From assembly GCA_964625855.1 (NCBI GenBank), contig CAZVFC010000002.1:186001-250000 (forward strand): a stretch of DNA of 64,000 nt, in the 5' to 3' direction. Of this stretch, positions 18,313 to 27,082 are shown piece by piece. The notes under the pieces were generated by a model. The model was given only the letters and a program-made list of their open reading frames with translations, ran no database searches and had not been told where the DNA came from. The position numbers were made by a program, and so were the translations under genes. Within the stretch, counting starts at the first letter, position 1. Each line of letters opens with the position of its first letter. Source of the stretch: JAPLUA01 sp964625855 (GTDB lineage: Bacteria; Verrucomicrobiota; Verrucomicrobiia; Limisphaerales; UBA8199).

Positions 18313-19077
18313 CGCCCCTTCCTGGCCAAGTGGCGTCGCAAATTGTCCCGAGCCATTGAGGCACAACTTGGCGCGAGCCTGAGCCGAGAAGCTTTGGCAA
18401 CCGCCTCGACTCCGCTGGCACTCAGCAAGGCCGTTGCCGCAGAACTTAAGGTTCAACCCGGCGCCGAGCTACCCTGCCAGAAACAACGGGCGTTCTACCT
18501 CCTCAGAAGCGCGATGATGCAGGTGTTGCATCTGCCGCGGCGTTCCATCACCCCGGGCACTTCGCTGTCCACGTTGATACCGTGGCGCATCGTGCGTTCC
18601 GTTTGGCCGCAACTGCGCGCTGCCGTCGCCGCGCGGAACTGGCCACCCTTGGTCAGGCCGCGTTGGATGAGCTGGCTCACCTTCAGCCTTCCGCTCCTGG
18701 GCGGAGCCGTGGTGGCTCTTGGGCTTCCCCCGCTGGCCGACTGGGTTTCCCGGCACGGCGGCTTCGCGAGCACTGCCCTATATTTCGCTTCCGAGATGAG
18801 ACTCTTCCTCGCGATTCCCCTGGTGATCTTCTTCTGGGTCCTGTTGGTACGAGTCTCCAAGCGGCTGTGCTGGGCTTTTCCGCGTGGCATTCGCACCGTG
18901 GGCGACTTTGTTCCTTTTGTCATCACGTCCGCCCAAATGACCTGGACGCGCGAGCAGCTCGAGCAGAAGGTGCGGGACATCTTAGTGACGCAGCTCGGGT
19001 TGCCCGAGGAGCGTTATCACGCTGGAGGCCGTTTTGTAGAGGAATTCGGATTGGAAGTCGGGCCGGAAACCCTGTAA
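17923..19077 (+). CDS. Membrane-anchored acyl carrier protein, copy 2, with extended C-terminal region
   Basis: 384 residues. Residues 1-130 repeat copy 1 (about 12 substitutions), keeping the transmembrane helix and Ser94 in DSVEL. The extra 254 residues include QRAFYLLRSAMMQVLHLPRR and SITPGTSLSTLIPWR, which look like a second carrier-like helical segment without a clear Ser site. Two transmembrane helices follow (WLTFSLPLLGGAVVALGL and LFLAIPLVIFFWVLLVRV). The C-terminus, TREQLEQKVRDILVTQLGLP then FVEEFGLEVG, begins like another ACP but stops before its DSL serine. A PlsC-type acyltransferase starts 16 bases downstream. I infer an acyl-delivery platform in the membrane; no specific pathway can be named. 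Confidence 0.7.
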   Translation: MNIWQLILFGSVLFLLGVWVYERLPRWRAEDERGRRAPLTEAQFGERFFTGGVSAIAARLRRVAAEELGKDLSRLHPDDRLALVFFASSDSLDSVELLMAIEEEFGIDLDDAAVTEIETFRDLVTVVAAQRPFLAKWRRKLSRAIEAQLGASLSREALATASTPLALSKAVAAELKVQPGAELPCQKQRAFYLLRSAMMQVLHLPRRSITPGTSLSTLIPWRIVRSVWPQLRAAVAARNWPPLVRPRWMSWLTFSLPLLGGAVVALGLPPLADWVSRHGGFASTALYFASEMRLFLAIPLVIFFWVLLVRVSKRLCWAFPRGIRTVGDFVPFVITSAQMTWTREQLEQKVRDILVTQLGLPEERYHAGGRFVEEFGLEVGPETL

Positions 19078-19093
19078 CCTTGGAAGAAGGCGT

Positions 19094-20503
19094 ATGAGCG
19101 CCTTGATTCCCATACCATATCGCCTTGGCCGCTGGGTCGTGCGGGCGGCGATGGGCTTCTATTTTGCCCGCATCGAACGATTTCACCGCGAGCGGGTGCC
19201 GCGCACAGGGCCCGTCTTGTTCACGTCCAATCATCCAAACTCGGTCACGGATGCCTTTGTTATCGGCACCTCTGTGCCACGCAAGGTCAATTTCGTCGCC
19301 ACGGTCCAACTCTTTCGACTTGCGCCACTGCGCTGGGTGCTCAGCCGCTGCGGCGTGATCCCGATCAACCGCGTCAAGGACGACCCGCGCGCCATGCGCA
19401 CAGTGATGGGAACTTTCGAGGCCTGCTTCCGGGTGCTCGAAAAGGGAGAGGCCATTGGCATTCTCCCCGAGGGTATCACGCACGACGATCCCCAACTCAA
19501 GACGGTCAAGAGCGGGGCGGCCCGAATGGCGCTGGAGCTGGAGCATCGTCATAAGGGCGGACTGGGTCTGCAAATCGTGCCGGTCGGTCTGACGTTCTCC
19601 GCCAAGGAGCGCTACCGGAGCGAGGTCCTGGTCAATTTCGGTGAGCCGATTCGAATCGTGGACCACTTGGCCGGCTACCCGGAGAAGAAGCACGAGTGCA
19701 TTCAGAACCTCACCCTTGAAATCGAGCATCGCATTGAATCTTTGATCCTGCATCTTCGCCGCCTGGAGCGCGCGCGCCTGGTTCAGGCCGTCAAACGCCT
19801 CTACCTGGACCGCTTGCGGGTAGCCAATCGCGTCATCCACGAACCCGTGTCCCCGCAGGCGGGGGAACTAATGCTGACGCAAGCGATCGCCCGGGCAGTG
19901 GATTTTACCTATGAACGTGATCCTGAGCGCGCCGCGACCTTCGCGCGGAGGCTGGAGCATTTCGAGCACTGGTTGAAGCGGCTGAACCTCTCGGATGACG
20001 AACTGGCGCATTTTCCGGACAAAACGCGATTGGTGTGGCAGAGCCTTGCCTGGACCTTCTTGGGCCTGAGCTTGCTGCCGGTCGCGGCCTACGGCTGGCT
20101 CCATCGCTTGCTGCCCATCCTGCTGGTCAACTGGGCGATCAAACGCTTTGCCCAGGTCTCCGCGGACCGAACCCACGTTTCCACGACCGCCATTCTCGCC
20201 GGGGTAGTAAGTTTCGTCCTTTGCTACAGCGCTTACGTGGCGATCTTCCATGTGTTCTTCGGCCTGCCGGCCAGCCTCTGGTACGCGCTGTCGTTGCCGG
20301 TCGCCGGCCTTGTGGCGCATTACTATCTGCGCGGTTTGCGCCGGTTTGCCGCCAGCGCCCGTTGCGCATCGGTTCTCTTGCGAGCGCCTGCCAGCGCGCG
20401 GCATCTGCTGGCCATGCGCCAGGAGTTGATCGCCGAGATAGACGCAGCCAGGTGGCAAGTACCAACTGCGGCTCTGATGGGCGGCCAGAAGGGTCCCGCA
20501 TGA
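19094..20503 (+). CDS. PlsC-family lysophospholipid/glycerol acyltransferase
   Basis: 469 residues. The acyltransferase domain is N-terminal: VLFTSNHPNSVTDAFVIG (NH-x5-D catalytic block, His47/Asp53), LRWVLSRCGVIPINRVKDD (glycerol-phosphate block with Arg), and AIGILPEGITHDD (EG motif). After about residue 290 come hydrophobic helices (WTFLGLSLLPVAAYGW, ILAGVVSFVLCYSAYVAIF, SLPVAGLVAHYYLRG), so the enzyme is membrane-embedded. It transfers acyl chains to a lysophospholipid or related acceptor. The location directly after two membrane-anchored ACPs suggests acyl-ACP as donor (inference). The next ORF starts within its stop codon. Confidence 0.85.
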   Translation: MSALIPIPYRLGRWVVRAAMGFYFARIERFHRERVPRTGPVLFTSNHPNSVTDAFVIGTSVPRKVNFVATVQLFRLAPLRWVLSRCGVIPINRVKDDPRAMRTVMGTFEACFRVLEKGEAIGILPEGITHDDPQLKTVKSGAARMALELEHRHKGGLGLQIVPVGLTFSAKERYRSEVLVNFGEPIRIVDHLAGYPEKKHECIQNLTLEIEHRIESLILHLRRLERARLVQAVKRLYLDRLRVANRVIHEPVSPQAGELMLTQAIARAVDFTYERDPERAATFARRLEHFEHWLKRLNLSDDELAHFPDKTRLVWQSLAWTFLGLSLLPVAAYGWLHRLLPILLVNWAIKRFAQVSADRTHVSTTAILAGVVSFVLCYSAYVAIFHVFFGLPASLWYALSLPVAGLVAHYYLRGLRRFAASARCASVLLRAPASARHLLAMRQELIAEIDAARWQVPTAALMGGQKGPA

Positions 20504-20748
20504 AGTCTCTCGCACTCAGGGTATTCCTGTGGCTCTTAGCCAAGGTGTTCTACCAGGTGACCGTTCTTCACCCGGAGGACATAGCTGGTCAGGGCGGCGC
20601 GCTTCTGGTCAGCAACCACCGCTCGTATGTTGACATGCTGCTCATCCTCGCCAGCAGCCGGAAGCCGCGTGAACCCCTCTGCCGCTGTTTCCGCAGCCTT
20701 GCGCTCTGTTTGACGTGGTGCCCAACCCTGCGTAATCTCGCGACATGA
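20500..20748 (+). pseudogene. Truncated second PlsC-type acyltransferase
   Basis: 82 codons from ATG 20500, overlapping the preceding stop. The beginning is a normal PlsC start: a hydrophobic segment (LRVFLWLLAKVFYQVTVLHP), then GGALLVSNHRSYVDMLLILA with the NH-x4-D motif. After ASSRKP the frame turns into Cys/Arg/Leu-rich sequence without similarity to the family and stops at 20748. The domain normally needs about 200 residues including the EG motif, which is missing. The junction near 20665 is therefore probably a deletion that joined a plsC 5' end to the upstream region of the HEAT-like gene. Confidence 0.65.
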
Positions 20749-21410
20749 GCGCCAAACTTACCCCCATCTACCGGGCGGCTCTGAATCCGCCGCAACTCGC
20801 CCGCCAGGCGATCAAGAATCCTCTTCTGGTCCCCGGAATCCTCCAGGGTCTCAGCGCGGAGAAGCCCCGCATCAAGTATGGTTGTGCCAAAGCCCTCCGC
20901 CTCATCAGTGAACAACGCCCCGACCGGTTGTACCGGCATTGGGATTTCTTTGTCCGGCTGCTGGACCACGAGAACCGAATCCTCCAATGGGACGCCTCCT
21001 TTGTGTTGTCACAACTCGCGCGGGTGGATGCCCGGAACAAGGTCGCCGCGATCTTCAGGCATTACTTTTCGCCCATTGCCGGCCCCGTCATGATCACCGC
21101 GGCGAACGTCATCCAGGGCGGCGCCCGCATTGCCCAGGCCAAACCGCGGCTGGCCGACCGGATTGCCGCCGAAGTGCTGAAGGTGGCGCGAGCCCGCTAC
21201 CAGACCGCCGAGTGCCGCAACGTAGCCATCGGCCACGCTATTGTTGCGCTTGGCGACATCCTGCCCCTGCTCCGGCGGCCGGCACCGGCAGTGCAGTTCG
21301 TCCGCAGGCAAACCAGGAACCCGCGTCCAGCCACCCGCAAGAAGGCGGGACAATTCCTCAAGTCGTTCACAGTCCACAGTGGCCGGCGGCGGGGCGCTTT
21401 GCCCAGATGA
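20745..21410 (+). CDS. HEAT-like helical repeat protein
   Basis: 221 residues of paired helices: IKYGCAKALRLISEQRPD, LLDHENRILQWDASFVLSQL, VMITAANVIQGGARIAQ and AECRNVAIGHAIVALGDI. These have the spacing of HEAT/PBS-lyase-like repeats in which each unit tests one segment of the chain. The C-terminus is Arg-rich. Such scaffolds usually bind proteins; no catalytic motif is present. Its ATG overlaps the stop of the truncated acyltransferase (ATGA), so it may now be translated by coupling to that fragment. Confidence 0.6.
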   Translation: MSAKLTPIYRAALNPPQLARQAIKNPLLVPGILQGLSAEKPRIKYGCAKALRLISEQRPDRLYRHWDFFVRLLDHENRILQWDASFVLSQLARVDARNKVAAIFRHYFSPIAGPVMITAANVIQGGARIAQAKPRLADRIAAEVLKVARARYQTAECRNVAIGHAIVALGDILPLLRRPAPAVQFVRRQTRNPRPATRKKAGQFLKSFTVHSGRRRGALPR

Positions 21411-21429
21411 CTTCGAATTGCAGGGTGCA

Positions 21430-21730
21430 TTTGGACAGGCATGCCTGCCTTCCCGATCGTCCGCGACTTGGGTAACACACCCGTAACCAGGCTCCTGTCG
21501 TCTGGCAGTGCCAGCATCGAATCAGGATGCCGTGACCTTTGCCGCAACGAGAACCATGCCGTCTGAAAGGGCGGCTATCCCAGTGTCCGGACCCGGTGAT
21601 GAGGTCACGGGCCACGGCATCGCCCAGGCCGCCTTCAGGATAATGGTCTTCGACCGCGTCGCCTTGGTCCTTCGTCCTCTATGCGGCCTGCTACGCGCCG
21701 GACATAGCCTCAAGAGCAGAACAGTTGAAG
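21430..21730 (-). pseudogene. Decayed 3' fragment of a transketolase gene
   Basis: On the minus strand 21611-21656 encodes VEDHYPEGGLGDAVA, a signature of the transketolase C-terminal domain. The flanking sequence falls out of frame: a TAG lies about 30 bases upstream, and the continuation towards LVTGVLPKSRTIGKAGM (resembling the family's AVR-x-x-PRSG segment) needs a frame change. Only this 3' part remains, without the thiamine-binding domains. Functional transketolase must be elsewhere. It lies between the HEAT-like gene and the ABC cassette in otherwise non-coding DNA. Confidence 0.55.
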
Positions 21731-21818
21731 GACCTGGACGGTGCTCGGGAGCTGCGCTGAAGCCTCTCCCAAGCTGCGGTTGACACTGCCGGCTGCAGGG
21801 GCTATCTGATTTGGTTCT

Positions 21819-22559
21819 GTGGTCGAGCCCAAATCCTCTCGTCTATCTGCAACGCCCCCGCAGGTATTTCGCGTGCGCGGGCTGACGAAGGTCTATGGCA
21901 TGGGGGCGGCCGAGGTGCATGCGCTGGCGGGGGTGGATCTCGATCTGTTTGAAGGGGAATTAGTCGTGCTGCTGGGGCCTTCGGGCAGTGGGAAGACCAC
22001 GTTGCTCAACAATCTGGGCGGGCTGGACGTGCCGACGGCGGGCGAACTGTACTACCGCGACCTGGACCTTTCCACCGCCAACGAGGAGCAGCTAACGCAA
22101 TTCCGGCGGGAGCGGGTCGGTTTCATCTTCCAATTCTACAATCTCATTCCCAGCCTCACGGCGCGGGAGAACGTGGGACTGATTACCGAGATTGCCGCCG
22201 ACCCGTTGCCGCCGGAGACCGCGCTCGAGATGGTCAACCTGAGCCCGCGCCTGGATCATTTCCCGGCGCAATTGTCGGGCGGCGAGCAGCAACGGGTGGC
22301 GATCGCGCGGGCAATCGCCAAACGGCCCGAGGTGTTGCTATGCGACGAGCCGACCGGGGCGCTGGACGTGCATACCGGCATCGTCGTCCTGGAGGCCATC
22401 CAGCGTGTCAATCAGGAACTCGGCACGCTCACGGTCATCATCACCCACAACGCCGTAATGGCGGACATGGCCGACCGCGTGATCCACTTCTCGGATGGGC
22501 GCGTGCATCATATCCGCACCAACGAACGGCGCGCACCGGCGAGCAGCGTGAACTGGTGA
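21819..22559 (+). CDS. ABC transporter ATP-binding protein (MacB/LolD type)
   Basis: 246 residues from a GTG start. Complete ATPase: Walker A LLGPSGSGKTTLLNNLGGL, Q-loop FIFQFYNLIPSLTARENV, signature LSGGEQQRVAIARAIAKRP, Walker B LLCDEPTGALD and the H-loop ITHN. The FQFYNLIPSLTA-type Q-loop and the insertion-free length match the MacB/LolD/FtsE class, which power mechanotransmission rather than classic transport. The stop overlaps the permease start (TGATG), so the two are translationally coupled. Confidence 0.93.
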   Translation: MVEPKSSRLSATPPQVFRVRGLTKVYGMGAAEVHALAGVDLDLFEGELVVLLGPSGSGKTTLLNNLGGLDVPTAGELYYRDLDLSTANEEQLTQFRRERVGFIFQFYNLIPSLTARENVGLITEIAADPLPPETALEMVNLSPRLDHFPAQLSGGEQQRVAIARAIAKRPEVLLCDEPTGALDVHTGIVVLEAIQRVNQELGTLTVIITHNAVMADMADRVIHFSDGRVHHIRTNERRAPASSVNW

Positions 22560-24925
22560 TGATCTCCCGCCTCAATCTCAAGCTCTGGCGCGACCTCCGG
22601 CACATGACCGGCCAGGCGGTTGCGGTTTCCATCGTGATGGGTTGCGGCCTCGCCATGATGATCATGACCCGCAGCTTGATCTATTCGTTGGAGTCCACGC
22701 GCCAGGAGTATTACGAGGCCAACCGCTTTGCCGAGGTGTTCGCCTTCTTAAAGCGCGCGCCTAACGCCATCGCGGCGCGGGTGGCGGAGATTCCCGGCGT
22801 CGCCGCCGTCCAGATCGGCATCGCCCAGCAGGTGACACTGGATATTCCCAACCTCGACGAGCCGGCCAGCGGCAACGTGCGGTCGCTGCCGGATTTCGCC
22901 CCGCCGGAGCTGAACCGCCTGTTTCTGCGGGCGGGCCGGTGGCTGACACCGGGTGTCCGGGGCGAGGTGCTGGTCAGTGAGGCGTTCTCGGGCGCCAACC
23001 ACCTGCGGCCCGGCGACACCATTGCGATGCTGCTCAACGGCAAGCGGCAGGAGTTGCGCATCGCGGGCATCGTGCTTTCGCCCGAGTTCATCTTCGAGTC
23101 ACGGCCCGGCGCGGCCCTGCCGGACAATCGCACTTATGGCATCTTCTGGATGGGCTACAAGGAGCTGGCGTCGGCGTTCGACCTCGACGGCGCTTTCAAC
23201 TCTCTGGCGTTGACGCTTTCGCCCAGGGCGCCGGAGCGGCCGGTGATTGCCGCGTTGGACCGCCTGCTCATAACCTATGGTGGCCGGGGGGCTTATGGGC
23301 GCGCGGACCATCCCTCGCATATCCGCGTGTCGGATGAGATACGCGTGCTGCACATCCTCTCCTTCGGCTACCCCGTGGTGTTCCTGAGCGTTGCTGCGTT
23401 CATGACCAACGCAGTGCTGTCGCGGCTACTGGCCTTACAGCGGGAACAGATCGCCATCCTGAAGGCGTTTGGGTTCACCAATCGGCAGATCGTGGTGCAT
23501 TATCTGAAGTTCGCATTCGTGATGGTGGCCGCCGCCACGGTGCTTGGCGGGTGCGGAGGGGTTATGCTGGGTCACCGGCTGGTGGAAATGTACCACCACT
23601 TCTTTCGCTTTCCCGAGTTGGTCTTTCGGCCGGATCACGCAGCCTTTCCGCTGGCGTTCGTGGTCAGCGCGGGCGCGGCCGTGGCGGGTGTGTTCAGCGC
23701 CGTGCGCCGGGCGGCGCGGCTTCCGCCTGCCGAGGCGATGCGCCCCGAGCCGCCGGCCAATTACCGCCCGGCATTTGTCGAGCGGACCGGAATCGCTCGG
23801 TTCCTGTCCCACACCTTCCGCATCGCGGTGCGCAACCTGGAGCGCAAGCCTGCTCAGGCCCTCTTCACCGTGGTGGGCCTGGCGCTGGCTACCGGCATCC
23901 TGGTCGTACCCAACGCCTTTCGAGACGGTGTGGCCGAGGTGATGGACTTCCAGTGGGACACAGTGCAGCGGCAAGACTTGAGCATCTGGCTGGTGGAACC
24001 GGGTAGTGAGAAGGTCCGCCACCTGCTCCGCCAACTGCCGGGCGTAATGACCGTCGAGCCGTTCCGCTCGGCCTTCGTGCGCATCGGCTTCGGGCACCGC
24101 CGCCGGCAATTGGCCATCCAGGGGCTGCCGGCAAAGATGGCGCTCAACCGCGTGATTGATAAAGCCTCGCACGAAATACACCTGCCGCCCCAGGGCCTGG
24201 TCGTGTCCGCCAAGCTGGCCGAAGCGCTCGGCGCGCGAGTGGGCGACGATCTGCAAATCGAAGTCCTGGAAGGCAAGCGGCCCGTGCGCACGGTGCGGCT
24301 GATGGGCCTGGCGGAGGATTTCACCGGCGTGGCGGCCTACATGGACACGCGCGCCCTCAACCAGTTGCTCGGCGAAGGCGACGTCATCTCCGGCGCCAGC
24401 TTCAGGATTGACGCGGCGCACAAGGGCGAGTTCCTCCGGGCGTTGAAGGACATCCCGCGCGTGAGCGGGGTGGCCATCAAGGAATCGCTGCGCGAGAACT
24501 TCCGCCAGACCACCGCCGCCAGCATCGGCCTGATTCAAAAGATGTACCTCGTCTTTGCGACGGTGGTCGCGTTTGGCGTGGTGTATAACAACGCGCGCAT
24601 CTCGCTGGCCGAGCGCGCGCGCGAGCTGGCGACGCTGCGCGTGATCGGCTTCTCGCGGCGGGAGGTGGGCGCGGTGCTGATCACGGAGCTGGTCATCCTG
24701 GCGCTGATCGCGGTGCCGCTCGGCCTGCTCCTGGGCACCGGGTTTGCGGCGGGCATCCTCCGCGAGGTGAACACGGAGACCGTCCGGTTACCGCTTGTCC
24801 TGACAGCCAGCAACTACGCCTTTGCAGTGCTCGTGGTCACCATCGCTTCGATTCTCTCGGCGTTGGTCGTCCTGCGAAAGCTCAGCCACCTCGACCTCAT
24901 CGGTGTCCTCAAAGCTCCTGAATAA
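22559..24925 (+). CDS. FtsX/MacB-type ABC transporter permease
   Basis: 788 residues from ATG 22559 (GTG at 22556 is also possible). The architecture is duplicated: a transmembrane helix (VAVSIVMGCGLAMMIMTRSL), a large periplasmic domain with MacB-core features (RVAEIPGVAAVQIG), and three helices around 23360-23740 including a QIAILKAFGFTNRQIVVHYL coupling loop. A second unit follows with AVRNLERKPAQALFTVVGLA and the equivalent RARELATLRVIGFSRREVGA. The two coupling loops contact the ATPase. This is the single-chain, two-FtsX-domain form. Substrate unknown. Its TAA overlaps the adaptor ATG by one base. Confidence 0.9.
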   Translation: MISRLNLKLWRDLRHMTGQAVAVSIVMGCGLAMMIMTRSLIYSLESTRQEYYEANRFAEVFAFLKRAPNAIAARVAEIPGVAAVQIGIAQQVTLDIPNLDEPASGNVRSLPDFAPPELNRLFLRAGRWLTPGVRGEVLVSEAFSGANHLRPGDTIAMLLNGKRQELRIAGIVLSPEFIFESRPGAALPDNRTYGIFWMGYKELASAFDLDGAFNSLALTLSPRAPERPVIAALDRLLITYGGRGAYGRADHPSHIRVSDEIRVLHILSFGYPVVFLSVAAFMTNAVLSRLLALQREQIAILKAFGFTNRQIVVHYLKFAFVMVAAATVLGGCGGVMLGHRLVEMYHHFFRFPELVFRPDHAAFPLAFVVSAGAAVAGVFSAVRRAARLPPAEAMRPEPPANYRPAFVERTGIARFLSHTFRIAVRNLERKPAQALFTVVGLALATGILVVPNAFRDGVAEVMDFQWDTVQRQDLSIWLVEPGSEKVRHLLRQLPGVMTVEPFRSAFVRIGFGHRRRQLAIQGLPAKMALNRVIDKASHEIHLPPQGLVVSAKLAEALGARVGDDLQIEVLEGKRPVRTVRLMGLAEDFTGVAAYMDTRALNQLLGEGDVISGASFRIDAAHKGEFLRALKDIPRVSGVAIKESLRENFRQTTAASIGLIQKMYLVFATVVAFGVVYNNARISLAERARELATLRVIGFSRREVGAVLITELVILALIAVPLGLLLGTGFAAGILREVNTETVRLPLVLTASNYAFAVLVVTIASILSALVVLRKLSHLDLIGVLKAPE

Positions 24926-26154
24926 TGAATCAAAGCCCGCTCGACAAATCAGTTCCCAACGGCATGCGGCGCGCGGCGCCGAATCGCCACACCCGCCGCT
25001 GGCTGCCTTACGCAGGAGCGGTGGTGCTCCTGGCGCTTATCGTGGCTGGACTCTGGCCAAAGCCGGCGCCGGTCGAAACCGCCCGGGCGACCCGCGGCAC
25101 CCTGCGCGCGACCGTCAACGAGGAAGGCAAGACCCGCATCAAACAACGCTACCTCATCTCGGCGCCCGTCAGCGGCCAGCTTCGGCGCATCCCCTTCAAG
25201 GCCGGCGCGGAGGTCCAGGCCGGGCAGACCGTGCTGGCGGTCATTGATCCGCTCTCGCCCGCGATGCTCGATGCGCGGACCCGGGCGCAGGCGGAAGCCC
25301 GCCGCGACACCGCGGCCGCCAACCTCGAGAAGTCTCGCGCCACACACACTTTTGCCGCCAGTGAACTGCGCCGATTCGAGAGGCTCTATGCCGATAAGAC
25401 CGTCTCCGCTCAGGAACTCGAAGCGGCCCAAATGCGAGAAGCCGCCGCCGCCAAAGACGAGGCCGCCAGCCAAAGCGCCTTGCGCCAGGCCGAAGCTGAG
25501 CTGGCTGAGTTCACGTCCAGCGATACGGGTGGCAATTCAGTGCGCGCCCCCACCGAAGTCAAAGCGCCGGTCAGCGGGCGCGTGCTGCATGTTTTCGAGG
25601 AAAACGCCCGCGTTGTCGCTGCCGGCGCGCCATTGCTGGAGATTGGTGACCCTGCCGACCTGGAGGTCGTTATCGAAGTCCTCTCGCGGGACGGCGCTGC
25701 CATCCCGCCCGGCACGAAGGTCGAGCTCGAACAATGGGGCGCACCGGGCGCGTCTGACCTCCAAGCCCGGGTGCGGCTTGTCGAGCCCGCCGCCTTCACC
25801 AAAGTCTCAGCCTTGGGCGTCGAAGAGCAGCGCGTGAAGGTCGTCGCTGACCTCCTCACACCGCCCGACCAGCGCCGCAATGTGGGCGACAACTTCCGCG
25901 TCGAGGCCCGCATCATTGTTTGGGAAACCGACCAGGCCCTCAAGGTGCCTGCCGGAGCTTTATTTCGTCGCGGGGATGAATGGGCGGCCTTTGTGCTCGC
26001 GGAGGGCCGCGCCCGACTGCGCCCCGTGAAGGTGGGGCGTTCCAGTGGCACCGAAACCCAAGTGCTCGACGGCCTCAAGGAGGGAGAGGAGGTCATTCTC
26101 TATCCCGGCAGCCGCGTCCAGGATGGCCAGCGCGTGAAACCGATCAGGATTTGA
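24925..26154 (+). CDS. HlyD/RND-type periplasmic adaptor subunit
   Basis: 409 residues. N-terminal anchor (LPYAGAVVLLALIVAGLW), then a split lipoyl domain (YLISAPVSGQLRRIPFKAGA and VKAPVSGRVLHVFEENARVV) flanking a long alpha-helical hairpin (RAQAEARRDTAAANLEKS through AAAKDEAASQSALRQAEAEL). A beta-barrel and a membrane-proximal domain follow (ALKVPAGALFRRGDEWAAFV, VLDGLKEGEEVILYPGSRV). It links the ABC permease to an outer-membrane TolC-like channel, which is not encoded here. Third gene of a tightly coupled ATPase-permease-adaptor operon. Confidence 0.92.
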   Translation: MNQSPLDKSVPNGMRRAAPNRHTRRWLPYAGAVVLLALIVAGLWPKPAPVETARATRGTLRATVNEEGKTRIKQRYLISAPVSGQLRRIPFKAGAEVQAGQTVLAVIDPLSPAMLDARTRAQAEARRDTAAANLEKSRATHTFAASELRRFERLYADKTVSAQELEAAQMREAAAAKDEAASQSALRQAEAELAEFTSSDTGGNSVRAPTEVKAPVSGRVLHVFEENARVVAAGAPLLEIGDPADLEVVIEVLSRDGAAIPPGTKVELEQWGAPGASDLQARVRLVEPAAFTKVSALGVEEQRVKVVADLLTPPDQRRNVGDNFRVEARIIVWETDQALKVPAGALFRRGDEWAAFVLAEGRARLRPVKVGRSSGTETQVLDGLKEGEEVILYPGSRVQDGQRVKPIRI

Positions 26155-26198
26155 GACTTTCTGGCGACAGTACGCTATATTGGCGGCAACCAAACGCC

Positions 26199-27065
26199 AT
26201 GAAGAGAATCGTCAGCATCGAACGAGGGCCCGCCTCGCATTGGGTGGGGGACGGCTTTCCCGTAAGGACCATCTTTTCCTTCAACACGCTCGGCTATCGC
26301 ATCAGCCCGTTTCTGCTCCTGGATTACGCAGGGCCGGCTGAGTTCGAACCGTCGGAGAAGCCACGCGGCGTGGACGAGCATCCCCACCGTGGCTTCGAGA
26401 CGGTCACCATCGTTTATCAAGGCGAGTTGGAGCATCGTGACTCCGCCGGCAACCGCGGCAAGATCGGGGCCGGCGACGTGCAGTGGATGACCGCGGCTTC
26501 CGGCGTCCTGCACGAGGAGAAGCACTCACAAGAGTTTACTCGGCGTGGCGGCACACTCGAGATGGTGCAACTCTGGGTCAACCTGCCCGCCAAGTACAAG
26601 ATGAACCCGCCGGGCTACCAGACCCTTCTCAGCCGCCAGATCTCCGCAGTGGAACTGCCTGGTGGTGCGGGCACGGTGCGAGTGATCGCGGGCGAGTTCG
26701 AGGCAACCGAAGGACCCGCCCGGACCTTTACGCCCATCAATCTCTGGGATGTGCGGCTCAAGGCGAATCACCAGGTTGAGTTCACCCTGCCGCGGGGGTT
26801 TACTGCCGCCCTCTTTGTGCTGCATGGCGACCTTGGGTTGGTTGATTCGGAAAAGGCTGGACCGATGGACCTGGCGCTGCTGACCCGTGAGGGCGACCGG
26901 GTGCAAATCAATGCGCGCAGCGATGCGTCCTTGCTCGTGCTCAACGGAGCGCCCATTGACGAACCGGTGGCGGCGCACGGGCCCTTCGTCATGAATAGCC
27001 AGACGGAAATCGCGCAGGCCATTGAAGACTACCACCGCGGGCGCCTGGGACGGCTGGCAGCTTGA
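26199..27065 (+). CDS. Pirin-family cupin protein
   Basis: 288 residues from ATG 26199. The N-terminal cupin holds the metal site: GVDEHPHRGFETVTIVYQGE (two His), then QWMTAASGVLHEEKH (His and Glu). This is the pirin signature, with LEMVQLWVNLPAKYKMNPP ending the first domain. The second cupin (TLPRGFTAALFVLHGDL) lacks metal ligands, as usual. Some bacterial pirins are quercetinases, others act as redox sensors; the role here is undetermined. It starts 44 bases after the adaptor gene, possibly still on the same transcript. Confidence 0.9.
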   Translation: MKRIVSIERGPASHWVGDGFPVRTIFSFNTLGYRISPFLLLDYAGPAEFEPSEKPRGVDEHPHRGFETVTIVYQGELEHRDSAGNRGKIGAGDVQWMTAASGVLHEEKHSQEFTRRGGTLEMVQLWVNLPAKYKMNPPGYQTLLSRQISAVELPGGAGTVRVIAGEFEATEGPARTFTPINLWDVRLKANHQVEFTLPRGFTAALFVLHGDLGLVDSEKAGPMDLALLTREGDRVQINARSDASLLVLNGAPIDEPVAAHGPFVMNSQTEIAQAIEDYHRGRLGRLAA

Positions 27066-27082
27066 AGGTTCGGACCGCGGTT

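Noticed and set aside
20035..20499. In-frame upstream extension of the truncated PlsC through the preceding gene
   Set aside because: This part is the other frame of the intact acyltransferase gene; the fragment starts at 20500.
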